Assembly: GCA_963757125.1 (NCBI GenBank)
Contig: CAVWQP010000009.1
Span: 806,001-870,000 of the forward strand
Origin: CAVVSD01 sp963757125
GTDB taxonomy: Bacteria > Actinomycetota > Thermoleophilia > Solirubrobacterales > Solirubrobacteraceae
Length of the DNA: 64,000 nucleotides
Direction: 5' to 3'
Under the pieces are notes generated by a model. That model worked only from the letters and a program-made list of their open reading frames with translations. It was not told the origin of the DNA and made no database searches. Shown in pieces: positions 52,467 to 61,140 of the stretch. The position numbers were made by a program, and so were the translations under genes. How positions within the stretch are numbered: position 1 is the stretch's first letter; every line of letters starts with the position of its first letter.

Positions 52467-53064
52467 CTACAGCCCGGGCGGGAACGGCGTGCGGTCGCTG
52501 GTCGGCGACGCGCCGGGCGCGCCGTAGCTCACGATGACGTGATCGTGCGCGTGCAGCACGTAGCCGACCGGGTCGGCGATCCGGCGGCCCTCCACGGAGA
52601 CGCGTAGGCGGCGCGCGCCCGCGTCGGCGTAGCCGCCGAGGCGCGTGATCGCTGAAGCGCACGCCCCAGACCGCGAAGACCTGCCCCAGCGTGAACGGGA
52701 ACGGCCGGTCGGCCTCGAGGTGGATGATCCCGCTCGCGTCGTGGGTGTGCAGCGGCGCGATGAAGCCGGCGGGCGGATCGATGCCGATCTGCGCGGGCAC
52801 CGGCACCGGCCGGCCGTCGACGTAGATGCGCAGCAGCGCGTGGATGTGGAACGCCGTGTCGCTCTGGCCCGGCAGCTGCAGGCCGGCCACGCGGCGCTGC
52901 AGCGAGCCCGTCTCGACCGCCCACGGCGCGGGGCCGCGCTGCAGGCCGGCGGTCGCGTCGGGCATAGCAGCGCGCGAGGTGGAGTGCCCGAGGAGCAACG
53001 CCAGGGCCACGGCGGCGGCCGCCAGCGCGGCGAGGACCGGCACGGCGCGACGCAGCTCGCTCAT
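52467..53064 (-). pseudogene. Membrane-anchored extracellular protein with one frameshift, last gene of the cyd operon
   Basis: ATG 53064 overlaps the SPW gene stop (ATGA). An N-terminal anchor (VPVLAALAAAAVALALLLG) precedes AFHIHALLRIYVDGRPVPVP, IGIDPPAGFIAPLHTHDASG and IIHLEADRPFPFTLGQVFAV. Near 52649 one extra base breaks the frame; the continuation is TRLGGYADAGARRLRVSVEG and YVLHAHDHVIVSYGAPG, ending at 52467. Reassembled it is about 198 residues. The histidine clusters (HIHA, HTHDASGIIH, HAHDH) suggest metal, possibly copper, binding; I infer this from spacing only. Confidence 0.65.
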
Positions 53065-53402
53065 CGCCGGCTCCACGCCACGCAGCCGGTCGCGATCAGC
53101 ACGGCGCCGGCAGCCAGCCCGGCGAGCGGCGCCGCGGGCCCCGGCGTCGCGTAGCCGAGCAGCCACGGACCCACCGCGAGCCACGCTCCCGCGGCGATCG
53201 TCGCCGGCGCCGCTGCGGCCAGCGCACCGAGCAGCGACGCGATCGGCACCACGGCCATGGCGAACGCGATGTGGTCCGCGATCGCCGCGTGGCGCTCGTC
53301 GAAGCCGAGCAGCCACGGGGCGCCGACGGTCAGGACGATGGCCGCGACAGCGACCGCTGGGAGCGCGGCGGGCAGCGGCGGTCGGGCGGGCAGGACCTTC
53401 AT
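53061..53402 (-). CDS. SPW-repeat membrane protein
   Basis: 113 residues, coupled by ATGA on both sides. Two SPW-like repeats are visible, each a helix with a PW turn: GAPWLLGFDERHAAIADHIA and VGPWLLGYATPGPAAPLAGL. Four membrane helices. SPW proteins have no known function. Its place in the operon suggests a role with the oxidase or in membrane maintenance. Confidence 0.78.
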   Translation of the reverse strand: MKVLPARPPLPAALPAVAVAAIVLTVGAPWLLGFDERHAAIADHIAFAMAVVPIASLLGALAAAAPATIAAGAWLAVGPWLLGYATPGPAAPLAGLAAGAVLIATGCVAWSRR

Positions 53403-54406
53403 GGATGCACCTCCGGGGGCGTGCGGCGAAAGGCGCCGTAGAGCAGGAGCAGCGACGGGGCGAGCAGCGCGGTGCCGGCGGCCAGCGCGATCGCGATCGC
53501 GTGGAGCTCCGGCGGCGAGGCGGCTGCTGCGTCGACCGTGAGCGACGGCCCGACGACGCGCGGGAACTGCGCGACGCCCCAGCCCCACACGAGCGCGACG
53601 ACGAGCAGCGCGACCGCGGCGCGGGCGAGGCGGTCGCGCCGGGCGCGCAGCGCGCCGAGTGCCACGAGGGCCACGGCCATCCCGCCGAGCACGAGCGGCA
53701 GCGCGCGGCCGGTCAGGCCCGCGTGCAGCGCCGGAGCCTCGCCGGCCGAGAGCAGGAGCGCCGCGCCGGCCAACGCCGCGGTGGCTGCGACGGCTGCGAC
53801 CGCCTGCCGGCGGAAGCGCGCGGCGAGCTCGTCCTCGCCGGCCCGAGCCATCTCCACGGTGAGGAAGCTCGCCGCCGTGGCAGCGCAGGCCGCCACGGCG
53901 AGACCGGCGACGACGGCCTGGAACGGCCCGGCCCAGAGGCCGAGGCCGCCACCCGCGCGCACCGTCCCGTCGACGACGACCAGGCGCTGACGGGCGATCC
54001 CGCCCGCGACCGCGCCCAGCAGCGCGGGCGTGGCCAGGCTGGCGAGCCCGAAGAGGCGCTGCATCGGCCGGCGCGCACCGTCGGCCGGCGTCAGCTGGCC
54101 GGCGAACGCGAACGTCGCGCCGCGGGCCACCATGCCCAGGAGCGCGAGCGTCCCGGGCACGAGCAGGGCCGTGCCCAGCGTGGAGAGCGCGATCGGGAAC
54201 AGCGTGAGCAACCCGGTGATGAAGAGGATCAGCCACACGTGGTTGGCCTCCCACACGGGCCCGATCACGCCGGAGATCGCGCCGCGCCCTCGCGGCTCGG
54301 GCGTGAACAGGTGCAGGATCCCGGCGCCGAAGTCCGCGCCGCCGAAGACCGCGTATCCGGTGAGCGTCGCCCAGAGGACGGCCATGAGGACACCGGCGGT
54401 TGTCAT
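53399..54406 (-). CDS. cydB: Cytochrome bd quinol oxidase subunit II
   Basis: 335 residues from ATG 54406, overlapping the cydA stop (ATGA). The N-terminal TGYAVFGGADFGAGILHLF, IGPVWEANHVWLILFITGLL and TLFPIALSTLGTALLVPG are family hallmarks, with eight to nine helices. It pairs with CydA in a high-affinity terminal oxidase. No cydDC genes follow. Confidence 0.92.
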   Translation of the reverse strand: MTTAGVLMAVLWATLTGYAVFGGADFGAGILHLFTPEPRGRGAISGVIGPVWEANHVWLILFITGLLTLFPIALSTLGTALLVPGTLALLGMVARGATFAFAGQLTPADGARRPMQRLFGLASLATPALLGAVAGGIARQRLVVVDGTVRAGGGLGLWAGPFQAVVAGLAVAACAATAASFLTVEMARAGEDELAARFRRQAVAAVAATAALAGAALLLSAGEAPALHAGLTGRALPLVLGGMAVALVALGALRARRDRLARAAVALLVVALVWGWGVAQFPRVVGPSLTVDAAAASPPELHAIAIALAAGTALLAPSLLLLYGAFRRTPPEVHP

Positions 54407-55737
54407 GCCGCCACCGCCAGCGGGCGTGCGGTGCGCAGGTCGGCGGGCGCGCCGGTCGCCATCCGGCGCAGCAGCCAGACCGTGGCGACCGCGAGCGCGA
54501 TGTACACGAGACCGAAGGCCGTGAAGGTGAGCCCGAGCCCGGGTGCCGTGGTGATGGCGTCCTGGGTGCGCAGGACGCCGTAGATCGTCCAGGGCTGACG
54601 GCCGAGCTCGGTCACCATCCAGCCGAGCTCGTTCGCCGCGAAGGCGAGCGGCCCGGCCGCGACGATCGCCAGCAGGGTGAGCCGGTCCTCGGGTCGCGGG
54701 CGCCCGCGGCGTCGCAGCCAGTACCACATCGACAACGCGATGAGGAACGTCCCGATCCCGATCATGCCCATGAACGAGAGGCGCACGGGCAGCGTGAGCG
54801 GCGTTCGGTCCTCCTTGCGGAACGACGCGAGTCCGCGCACCGTGGCGTGGGGGTCGTCGTAGGCCACGATGCTCAACGCCTTCGGGATGCGCAGGTTGAG
54901 CACCGTGCGGTCGTGGCCGGGGAGCGGCAGGCCGCCGATGTTCAGCCCCGCCCCGCCGCGCTCGCTGTCGAACTGGCCCTCGAAGGCGGCCAGCTTCGCC
55001 GGCTGGTTCTGGGCGACCGTCCGGCCCAGGAGGTCGCCGACGGCGAACTGCACCGGCGCGAGGACCGCCGCGACGCTCAGCCCGAGCGCGAGGCCGCGCC
55101 GGTGGTAGCCGTCGCGGCGGCCGCGCAGCAGGCCCAGCGCGTACACCGACGCGACGCCGAACGCCGTGGCCAGCAGCGCGCCGACGATCATGTGGGCCGT
55201 CTCAGTCGGCCAGGCCGGGTTGAACATCGCCTTGACCGGGTCGATGTGCGTGATCCGCCCGTGCTCGAGGCGGAAGCCGCGGGGGACGTTCATCCAGGCG
55301 TTCGCCGTCACGATGAAGAACGCGGACGCGATGCCCGACACGGCGATCGGGACGCCCGTCAGCCAGTGCACGCGCGGTGACAGCCGGTCCCAGCCGTAGA
55401 GGTACGCGCCGAGGAAGATCGCCTCGATGAAGAAGGCGAAGCCCTCGAGCGAGAACGGCAGGCCGATGATGCCGCCTGCGACCTTGGTGAAGCCCGGCCA
55501 CAGCAGGCCGAGCTCGAACGAGATGATGGTGCCCGAGACGGCGCCGACGGCGAAGAGGACGGCGAACGCCTTGGACCACCGCCGGGCGAGCGCCAGCCAG
55601 TGGCGGTCGCCCGTGCGGAGGTGCAGGCCCTCGGCGATCAACATCATCAGCGGGAGTCCGACGCCGAAGATGGCGAAGCTGAGATGGAAGGCCAGCGACG
55701 TGCCCATCTGGGCCCGCCCGGCGACGAGGTGGCTCAT
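54403..55737 (-). CDS. cydA: Cytochrome bd quinol oxidase subunit I
   Basis: 444 residues. The haem b595-type ligand is His18 (SLAFHLSFAIFGVGLPLMM). GLLWPGFTKVAGGIIGLPFS and FFIEAIFLGAYLYGWDRLSP follow; the quinol-site signature GRQPWTIYGVLRT is intact. The Q-loop is short, as in Gram-positive enzymes. ATG 55737 directly abuts the haloperoxidase stop (TGA-ATG), so the gene is co-transcribed with it. The oxidase reduces O2 to water with low oxygen demand and resists sulfide, NO and peroxide stress. Confidence 0.93.
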   Translation of the reverse strand: MSHLVAGRAQMGTSLAFHLSFAIFGVGLPLMMLIAEGLHLRTGDRHWLALARRWSKAFAVLFAVGAVSGTIISFELGLLWPGFTKVAGGIIGLPFSLEGFAFFIEAIFLGAYLYGWDRLSPRVHWLTGVPIAVSGIASAFFIVTANAWMNVPRGFRLEHGRITHIDPVKAMFNPAWPTETAHMIVGALLATAFGVASVYALGLLRGRRDGYHRRGLALGLSVAAVLAPVQFAVGDLLGRTVAQNQPAKLAAFEGQFDSERGGAGLNIGGLPLPGHDRTVLNLRIPKALSIVAYDDPHATVRGLASFRKEDRTPLTLPVRLSFMGMIGIGTFLIALSMWYWLRRRGRPRPEDRLTLLAIVAAGPLAFAANELGWMVTELGRQPWTIYGVLRTQDAITTAPGLGLTFTAFGLVYIALAVATVWLLRRMATGAPADLRTARPLAVAA

Positions 55738-57028
55738 TCAGCGTGCCGTCGCGCCCTGCGGGAGGTGCTCGAACACCTGGCGTCCGACCGAGTCGCCGAG
55801 GCGCTCGCCGGCGGCCTCGTCGATTCGCGTGTGGTTGCCGTTGAAGATCCGGCTGACCGACGCCTCGGCGGCAGCCTGGCCGAAGGTCTCGAACGTCCGC
55901 GTCACGCCCGGGAGCGTGGGCGACGTCACCTGCAGCGGGGTCTTGTTGCCGTAGGTGCCGGCGAGGATCGTCGCGGCCGCCGCGCTGATCGTCGCGTGGG
56001 CGCCGGGATACGACGGGTCCGGTGCCGTCGGCGTCAGCGGCGTCCAGTTCTTGTCGGCAGTCGTCAGCGGGTTGTTGTCCACGTCGGCGTTGCGGACCGC
56101 CGTCACCGGACGCCACACGTGGTAGGCGTACTTGGCGTCGTAGAGGGCGATCGTCGCGTCGGCCAGGGTCAGGTCGAGGCGGGCCAGCATCCGGGCGTCC
56201 GGGCCCAGGCCCCGGTGGCGGGTCGCCGCCACGCCGTCGGCGATCCGGTTCCAGGTCGCCCAGATCGGCGCGTTCCAGAACTGGCCGACCTGCGTCTGCG
56301 CGGGCGTGCGCACGGTGCTCGCCGCGTCGCCGAGCACCTGGACCTCGTGGACGGCCGCGGCGTAGTGCACGCCGGTCAGCGCCGGCGGCGGCCCGGGGCG
56401 GAACCGGCTCGCGCGCCCCAGCGCGAAGGGGCGGACGTGCGACCAGTGGGTGAACACCGGCTGGCCGAGCGCCGGCGGCGTGAACGCGTAGTCGCCGGGG
56501 AAGCCGCTGGGCTGGAACAGGGGCGGCGTCGCGTCCGCGTGGTCCACCGCCCGGGCGGCGAGGACGGCCCGCGCGACGCGGCGCCCGACGGCGAGACCGG
56601 CGCTCCTGCGCGCGTCGTTGCGCACGTGCGAGAGGGCGGTCGCCTCGTCCTGGTCGAGCGTGGCGCGCTGCGCCGGGTACAGGGCGACGAGCGTGTCGTG
56701 CGCGGCAGCATCGGCCGCCGCCTCCTCCGAGGCGGTCCGCCGCGCCGTGACGCCCGCGATGTACGGCTCCTCCCGGCGGTCGATCGACACGATGGCGTCG
56801 TGGATCGCCGACTGGACGATCGCGAGCTCATAGGTGGGGTGGATCGTCGGGGGCTGCACGCCCGGCGTTGCCTGGAGGTCGAGGACGACCTGGTTCCACG
56901 CCAGTGCGGCGTCTGGAGCGGACGGGAACGCCGCCGGGCGTCTGCGCGACGCCGGTCGCGGGGTTCGCTGCGAGCAGCGCGCCGCTGCCGAGGACGGTTG
57001 CAGCGAGGGCCTTCAGGGTGCGGTTCAC
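55738..57028 (-). pseudogene. Secreted vanadium-dependent haloperoxidase (PAP2 superfamily) with one frameshift near its N-terminus
   Basis: GTG 57028 follows AGGTGA and starts a signal peptide (LKALAATVLGSGALLAANPA, then TGVAQT). Near 56930 one extra base shifts the frame; the rest is intact: DAALAWNQVVLDLQATPGVQ onward. All three vanadate/phosphate motifs are present: KYAYHVWRP (KxxxxxxRP), SYPGAHATIS and SRIFNGNHTRID (SRxxxGxH). Corrected length is about 429 residues. It would oxidise halides with H2O2, or act as an acid phosphatase. BlaI operator Op1 lies 43 bp upstream, and cydA begins at the next base after its stop. The frameshift may be a base-call error. Confidence 0.8.
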
Positions 57029-57070
57029 GAGGTCACCTGGGGTTGAGGGATGATCTACGACGATGCGTCA

Positions 57071-57087
57071 TACTACGCACAGTAGTA
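57071..57087. promoter_or_regulatory. BlaI-type operator Op1
   Basis: TACTAC-GCACA-GTAGTA, a perfect 6-bp inverted repeat with 5-nt spacer, upstream of the haloperoxidase-cyd operon. On the minus strand it lies downstream of a TTGAGT-like -35, inside the probable promoter. Confidence 0.75.
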
Positions 57088-57098
57088 GATCACTCAAA

Positions 57099-57119
57099 CC
57101 CCAGGAAGACTCCCTGGGG
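57099..57119 (-). terminator. Terminator after the M56 peptidase gene
   Basis: CCCCAGG (57099-57105) and CCTGGGG (57113-57119) pair around a 7-nt loop; on the minus strand TTTGAGT follows. It separates the BlaI/M56 operon from the haloperoxidase-cyd operon. Confidence 0.6.
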
Positions 57120-57128
57120 GAGGGCCGT

Positions 57129-58053
57129 CTAGCCGCGGCGCGCGACGGCGCCCGCGAGGCAGGCGACCACGGGGACGAGCGCCAGCACGAGCAGGCAGGG
57201 CTGCGAGGAGTCGACCGGGAGGTTGAGGCTGGCGTGCGCCGATGCCGCCCCTCCGGCACGCCAGACGACGGCGATCAGCGCGGCGAGCGTCAGGAGCCCG
57301 GCGACGAGCGGCACCCGTGGCGGGTGCCACGCGCTCGGGCGGCCGAGCAGGGAGTCCACCCGCTCGGGCGAGATGCCGACGACGCCGCCCGACGGTGACG
57401 TTCCGAAGGCGAGCATCGCCGAGGCGAGCGGACCGATGGCCCCGCCCAGGGCGTCCCGGGCGGCCGCGTCGGCGTGGAGCTCGGCCACGTCGCCGTAGCG
57501 CTCGTGCAGCGGACGCAGCACCGGGAGGAAGAACAGCGCCTGCGACAGCACGCTCCGACGGCCAGCCGCAGGGGATCGCGCAGCGCCTTGTGCTGATCGC
57601 TCGTGGGCGAGGACGGCCACGAGCTCATCAGGCGCGAGGCGGGTCAGCCCGCCGGTCGACACGTAGACGCGCGGTCGCAGCCAGCCGGCGCAGAACGCCA
57701 TCGGCGCGGCGAGCTCGATCACGCGCACCGCCGGGTCGTCGGCCAGCGTGCCCGTGACGCGGAGCGTGCGCATGAGCCGCCGATGTGCGCGGACGTGCGC
57801 CACGGCGGCGCGGACCGCGACGACGAGCACGGCGGCGCCCAGCGCTGCGAGGAGCAGCACGACGATCGCGGCCGCGTCCATCGCGGGGTAGGTGAAGTGC
57901 AGCCCGCGCGACGGTCACGCGATGGGCGGCGTCCGGCTCGACGCGCACGGACCGCACGCCGAAGCCGAGGGCGGCGACGCAGGCCAGCAGCCCGGCCGCG
58001 CCGAGTGCGAGCTGCAGCCGGTGCAGGCGCCAGGATGGCGACTCAGCGGTCAC
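57129..58053 (-). pseudogene. M56 (BlaR1-like) membrane metallopeptidase broken by three indels
   Basis: GTG 58053 overlaps the blaI stop by 11 bp. Helices LQLALGAAGLLACVAALGFG, then (after a shift near 57895) AAAIVVLLLAALGAAVLVVA lead to GWLRPRVYVSTGGLTRLAPD and ELVAVLAHE. Between about 57562 and 57603 the frame is shifted by paired indels: the other frame restores HKALRDPLRLAVG and an HEDQH (HExxH) zinc site, whereas the actual frame reads HERSAQGAARSPAAGRRS. ELHADAAA, the family's second metal region, is intact. The repaired protein is about 307 residues. It would sense envelope stress and cleave BlaI. Confidence 0.75.
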
Positions 58054-58432
58054 GGGCCAGGCGCTCGAGCGCCGCGCGGCGCTCGGGGTCGAGTTCGGCC
58101 ATCTGCCGTGCGAAGTGCCCGAGCGCGACGTCGCCGAACGTCTCCACCAGCGCCTCGACCTCGGCCTGGGCGCGCAGGTCGGCGTAGGCCTCGCGGGAGT
58201 TGACGGGGCTGAAGTGGTCGGTCTTGCCCTCGCGGCGACGGGTGACGAGGCCCTTCTCGTCCAGCCGGCCGAGGATCGTCATGTAGGTCGTGTAGGCGCG
58301 CGGCTTGTCGGCGGCGCGGTTGACGACGTCCATCACCTCGCGCACCGACGCCTCGCCGCGATCCCAGATCACGTCCATGACCTCTGTCTCGAGCGGGTGC
58401 AGGACGGGCGGGGGCGTGGCGCGCTTCGTCAT
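58043..58432 (-). CDS. blaI: BlaI/MecI-family transcriptional repressor
   Basis: 129 residues from ATG 58432. Winged helix: LHPLETEVMDVIWDRGEASV, REVMDVVNRAADKPRAYTTY, MTILGRLDEKGLVTRRREGK, then the C-terminal dimerisation helix ALVETFGDVALGHFARQMAE. The start codon begins at the edge of operator Op2 and lies 7 nt after a TACTCT -10 box, so the mRNA appears leaderless and autorepressed. The partner M56 peptidase overlaps its 3' end. In known systems, proteolysis of BlaI releases repression; no beta-lactamase gene is in this window. Confidence 0.9.
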   Translation of the reverse strand: MTKRATPPPVLHPLETEVMDVIWDRGEASVREVMDVVNRAADKPRAYTTYMTILGRLDEKGLVTRRREGKTDHFSPVNSREAYADLRAQAEVEALVETFGDVALGHFARQMAELDPERRAALERLARDR

Positions 58433-58468
58433 ACGACGCAGAGTAGTAGGCGACAACGACATCGGCAA
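58432..58468 (-). promoter_or_regulatory. Leaderless blaI promoter with BlaI operator Op2
   Basis: Minus strand: TTGCCG (58468-58463), 17-bp spacer, TACTCT (58445-58440), 7 nt, ATG. Operator TACGAC-GCAGA-GTAGTA spans 58432-58448 and covers the -10 box and start site, explaining autorepression. Confidence 0.75.
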
Positions 58469-58485
58469 CGAGGGTTTGCAGCATC

Positions 58486-58517
58486 TACTACAGTCCGTCG
58501 TACGAAGCAAAGTAGTT
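58486..58517. promoter_or_regulatory. Tandem BlaI operators Op3 and Op4
   Basis: TACTAC-AGTCC-GTCGTA (58486-58502) and TACGAA-GCAAA-GTAGTT (58501-58517) overlap by two bases, upstream of the lipoprotein gene at 58549. Together they cover the likely promoter. Confidence 0.7.
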
Positions 58518-58548
58518 GATGCTCGTCCTCGACCACAGGAGCAGTCCG

Positions 58549-59046
58549 ATGCGCCGCCTCACCACCGCAGTCGTGCTCATCTTCCCCGTCGCACTGGCCC
58601 TCATCGCCGCCGGGTGCGGCGGCGGGTCGACCTCGTCCACGTACGGCGCGACGCCCTCCCCGGCCACGGCGGCGTCGAAGACGACCGTGGCGACGCAACG
58701 CACGTCGCTCGGCACCGTCCTCGTCGACGCCAAGGGCCGCACGCTGTACCTCTTCGAGAAGGACAAGCCGACGGCCAGCACGTGCAACGGGTCGTGTGCG
58801 GCGGTCTGGCCGCCGCTGACGTCGACCGGCGCGCCCGCTGCCGGGCACGGCGTGCTCAAGGGCAAGCTCGGGTCGGTGAAGCGCAGCGACGGCAGCGCCG
58901 AGGTGACCTACGCCGGCCACCCGCTGTACACGTACGCCGGCGACACGAAGGCGGGCCAGGTCAAGGGCCAGGGGCTGGACCAGTTCGGCGCCGAGTGGTA
59001 CGTGCTGAACCCGTCGGGCCAGAAGGTCGACGAGGACGAGAGCTAG
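58549..59046 (+). CDS. Lipoprotein with secreted repeat (Lipoprotein_15, PF03640 type)
   Basis: 165 residues from ATG 58549 behind AGGAG. Lipobox ALIAAGC and Ser/Thr-rich linker. Two copies of the repeat: LVDAKGRTLYLFEKDKPTAS, CNGSCAAVWPPL, then EVTYAGHPLYTYAGDTKAGQ and DQFGAEWYVLNPSG. Proteins of this type are surface-exposed; their biochemical role is not established. Tandem BlaI operators upstream indicate stress-regulated expression. The next membrane protein starts 3 bp after its stop. Confidence 0.88.
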   Translation: MRRLTTAVVLIFPVALALIAAGCGGGSTSSTYGATPSPATAASKTTVATQRTSLGTVLVDAKGRTLYLFEKDKPTASTCNGSCAAVWPPLTSTGAPAAGHGVLKGKLGSVKRSDGSAEVTYAGHPLYTYAGDTKAGQVKGQGLDQFGAEWYVLNPSGQKVDEDES

Positions 59047-59049
59047 GCC

Positions 59050-59511
59050 ATGTGGCTGCACGTCCTGCGGTACGGCGGCGCGCTCGGGGTCGTCGCGATC
59101 GGACTCGACCACCTCGACCAGCTCACCGCGCAGTCCTACTCCGCGATCCCGACGATCGGGTCGCTGTTCCTCGTCAACGTCGTGGCCGCCGGGCTCATCG
59201 CCGTCGCGCTCGTCGCGCCCCTGCCATCGCGGCAGGAGCGTGGGGCGCGGCTGGCCGCGGTCCTCGCGGGACTCGCGCTGGCCGCGGGCTCGCTCATCGG
59301 GCTCGTCGTCAGCCTGACGACAGGGCTCTTCGGCTTCCGGGAGCCGGGCGTGCGACCGGCGATCGACCTCGCGGTCGCGCTGGACGTCGTGACGATCGTG
59401 CTGCTCGGCGCGTACCTCGCGGCCGCCTGGCCTAGCGCCGCTCCTGCTTCACCCGGTACATCGCGCGGTCGGCTTCGCGCAGCGCGTCGTCCGTCCGTCC
59501 CTCGGCACTGA
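59050..59511 (+). CDS. Small four-helix membrane protein
   Basis: 153 residues, probably co-transcribed with the lipoprotein. Helices: YGGALGVVAIGLDHLDQLTA, IGSLFLVNVVAAGLIAVALV, AAVLAGLALAAGSLIGLVVS, AIDLAVALDVVTIVLLGAYL. The last 25 residues overlap the convergent GGDEF gene by 80 bp and are Arg/Pro-rich, so the natural end may be shorter. No motif identifies a function. Confidence 0.65.
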   Translation: MWLHVLRYGGALGVVAIGLDHLDQLTAQSYSAIPTIGSLFLVNVVAAGLIAVALVAPLPSRQERGARLAAVLAGLALAAGSLIGLVVSLTTGLFGFREPGVRPAIDLAVALDVVTIVLLGAYLAAAWPSAAPASPGTSRGRLRAARRPSVPRH

Positions 59512-61084
59512 GGACCGCCAGGCCGATGCTGATCCGCGCGTGGATCTCCACACCGTCGAGCACGAGCGGGTTCGTCGCGACGTCGTGCTCGAGCGCCGAG
59601 GCGACCTGCGCCGCGGCGGTGCCGTCGGTGCGGGGCAGGAGGATCGCGAACTCGTCACCGCCCAGCCGCGCGAGGACGTCGCTCTCGCGCAGGCGCGCGG
59701 CCAGCACCCCGGCGACGTGGCGCAGGAGCGCGTCGCCTGCGTGGTGGCCGTGCGTGTCGTTGACGGCCTTGAAGCCGTCGAGGTCGGCGACCAGGACGGA
59801 GGCGTCCTCGCCGTAGCGCCCGATGCGCGGGATCTGCTGCGAGAGGGCCCGCTGGAACATGCGCCGGTTGCTGAGGCCGGTGAGGTCGTCGCGGGTCGCG
59901 AGCCTGCGCAGCTGCGCCTCCAGCGCCTTGCGCTCCGAGACGTCCTGGACCTGCGAGATGAAGTGCAGCGGCTGGCCCAGGGCGTCGCGGACGAGCGACA
60001 CGCTCAGCAGCGCCCACACCACGTCGCCGGTGCTCCGGAGATATCGCTTCTCCAGCTGGTAGCCGGACCGCTCGCCGGCCAGGACCTGCCGCAGCAGCCC
60101 GACGTCGGCGTCGAGGTCGTCCGGGTGCGTGATGTCCTGGAACGTCTTGCCGAGGAGCTCCTCGCGCGAGTAGCCGACGATGTCGCACAGCGCGGGGTTC
60201 ACCCGCAGCCACTCGCCGTCCGGCGCGACGAGCGCCATCCCGATCGGCGCGTCGTCGAATGCGGTGCGGAACTGCTCGTCGGCGACGCGACGGGCCGACT
60301 CGGCGACCTTTCGGTCGGAGATGTCGCGCGCGGCCGCCTGCACCTCGCGCAGCGACCCGTCCCGGTCGCGCAGCACCGAGAAGTGCATCTCCACCCAGAG
60401 CCAGCGCCCGTCCGCGCACGGGACACGGAACTCCGCGCCCTGCTCGTACGTGCCGTCGTGCAGCGAGGCGCGGACCTGCGCGTGCCGCTCGTGGTCGTCG
60501 GGGTGCAGGAAGTCGCGGACCGGACGACCCACCATCTGCTCGGGGGCCCAGCCGTAGACCCTGGAGCTCGACGGGGAGACGTAGCAGTAGACGCCGGCCG
60601 CGTCGGAGCGGGTGACGACGTCCGAGCTGTGCTCCGCGAGCTCGCGGTAGCGGCTCTCGATGTCGGCACGCTCCGCCTCCGCGTGGCGCTGCGCGGTGAC
60701 CTCCCGCGCGATGACGAGCCCGCCGACGACCTCGCCGTCGTCCTGTATCGGCCCGATCTGCACCTCGTAGGTGCGCTCCCGGTCCAGGGCCTCGTACACG
60801 AAGTTGCTCTGCCGGCCGGCGAGGGCGGCGCGGTAGTGGGGCTCGAGGCGCTCGGCGGCCGCGGCGGGCAGGACCTCCTTGAGGGTGCGGCCCTCGACGG
60901 ACCCGCGCGTGTACCCGTGCGTCAGCAGGCCGTCGCCCGCGCCGAGCGCGAACCGCAGGTCCCGGTCGAAGACCAGGATGCTCATCTGCGGCAGGGCTGC
61001 GAGCGCCTTGATCGCGAGCTCGCCGGGGCGGCTCAGAGCGTTGAGCGGCGCGGCGACATCGGCACCACGCTCATGACCGGGCAC
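59432..61084 (-). CDS. Multi-PAS diguanylate cyclase (GGDEF)
   Basis: 550 residues from GTG 61084. An N-terminal PAS (ILVFDRDLRFALGAGDGLLT) is followed by two more PAS/PAC units (SDVVTRSDAAGVYCYVSPSS; FDDAPIGMALVAPDGEWLRV) and a GGDEF domain (DLTGLSNRRMFQRAL; ARLGGDEFAIL). No EAL domain and no membrane helix. It should synthesise cyclic-di-GMP in the cytoplasm in response to a PAS ligand, perhaps redox or aromatic. TACTCT 8 nt before the GTG suggests a leaderless start. The frame upstream belongs to another gene's shadow. Confidence 0.88.
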   Translation of the reverse strand: MPGHERGADVAAPLNALSRPGELAIKALAALPQMSILVFDRDLRFALGAGDGLLTHGYTRGSVEGRTLKEVLPAAAAERLEPHYRAALAGRQSNFVYEALDRERTYEVQIGPIQDDGEVVGGLVIAREVTAQRHAEAERADIESRYRELAEHSSDVVTRSDAAGVYCYVSPSSSRVYGWAPEQMVGRPVRDFLHPDDHERHAQVRASLHDGTYEQGAEFRVPCADGRWLWVEMHFSVLRDRDGSLREVQAAARDISDRKVAESARRVADEQFRTAFDDAPIGMALVAPDGEWLRVNPALCDIVGYSREELLGKTFQDITHPDDLDADVGLLRQVLAGERSGYQLEKRYLRSTGDVVWALLSVSLVRDALGQPLHFISQVQDVSERKALEAQLRRLATRDDLTGLSNRRMFQRALSQQIPRIGRYGEDASVLVADLDGFKAVNDTHGHHAGDALLRHVAGVLAARLRESDVLARLGGDEFAILLPRTDGTAAAQVASALEHDVATNPLVLDGVEIHARISIGLAVLSAEGRTDDALREADRAMYRVKQERR

Positions 61085-61140
61085 GGCTCCGAAGAGTAGG
61101 TGAACGTGGTCTGGCGTGCAGACGATCCGACGGGTTTCCG

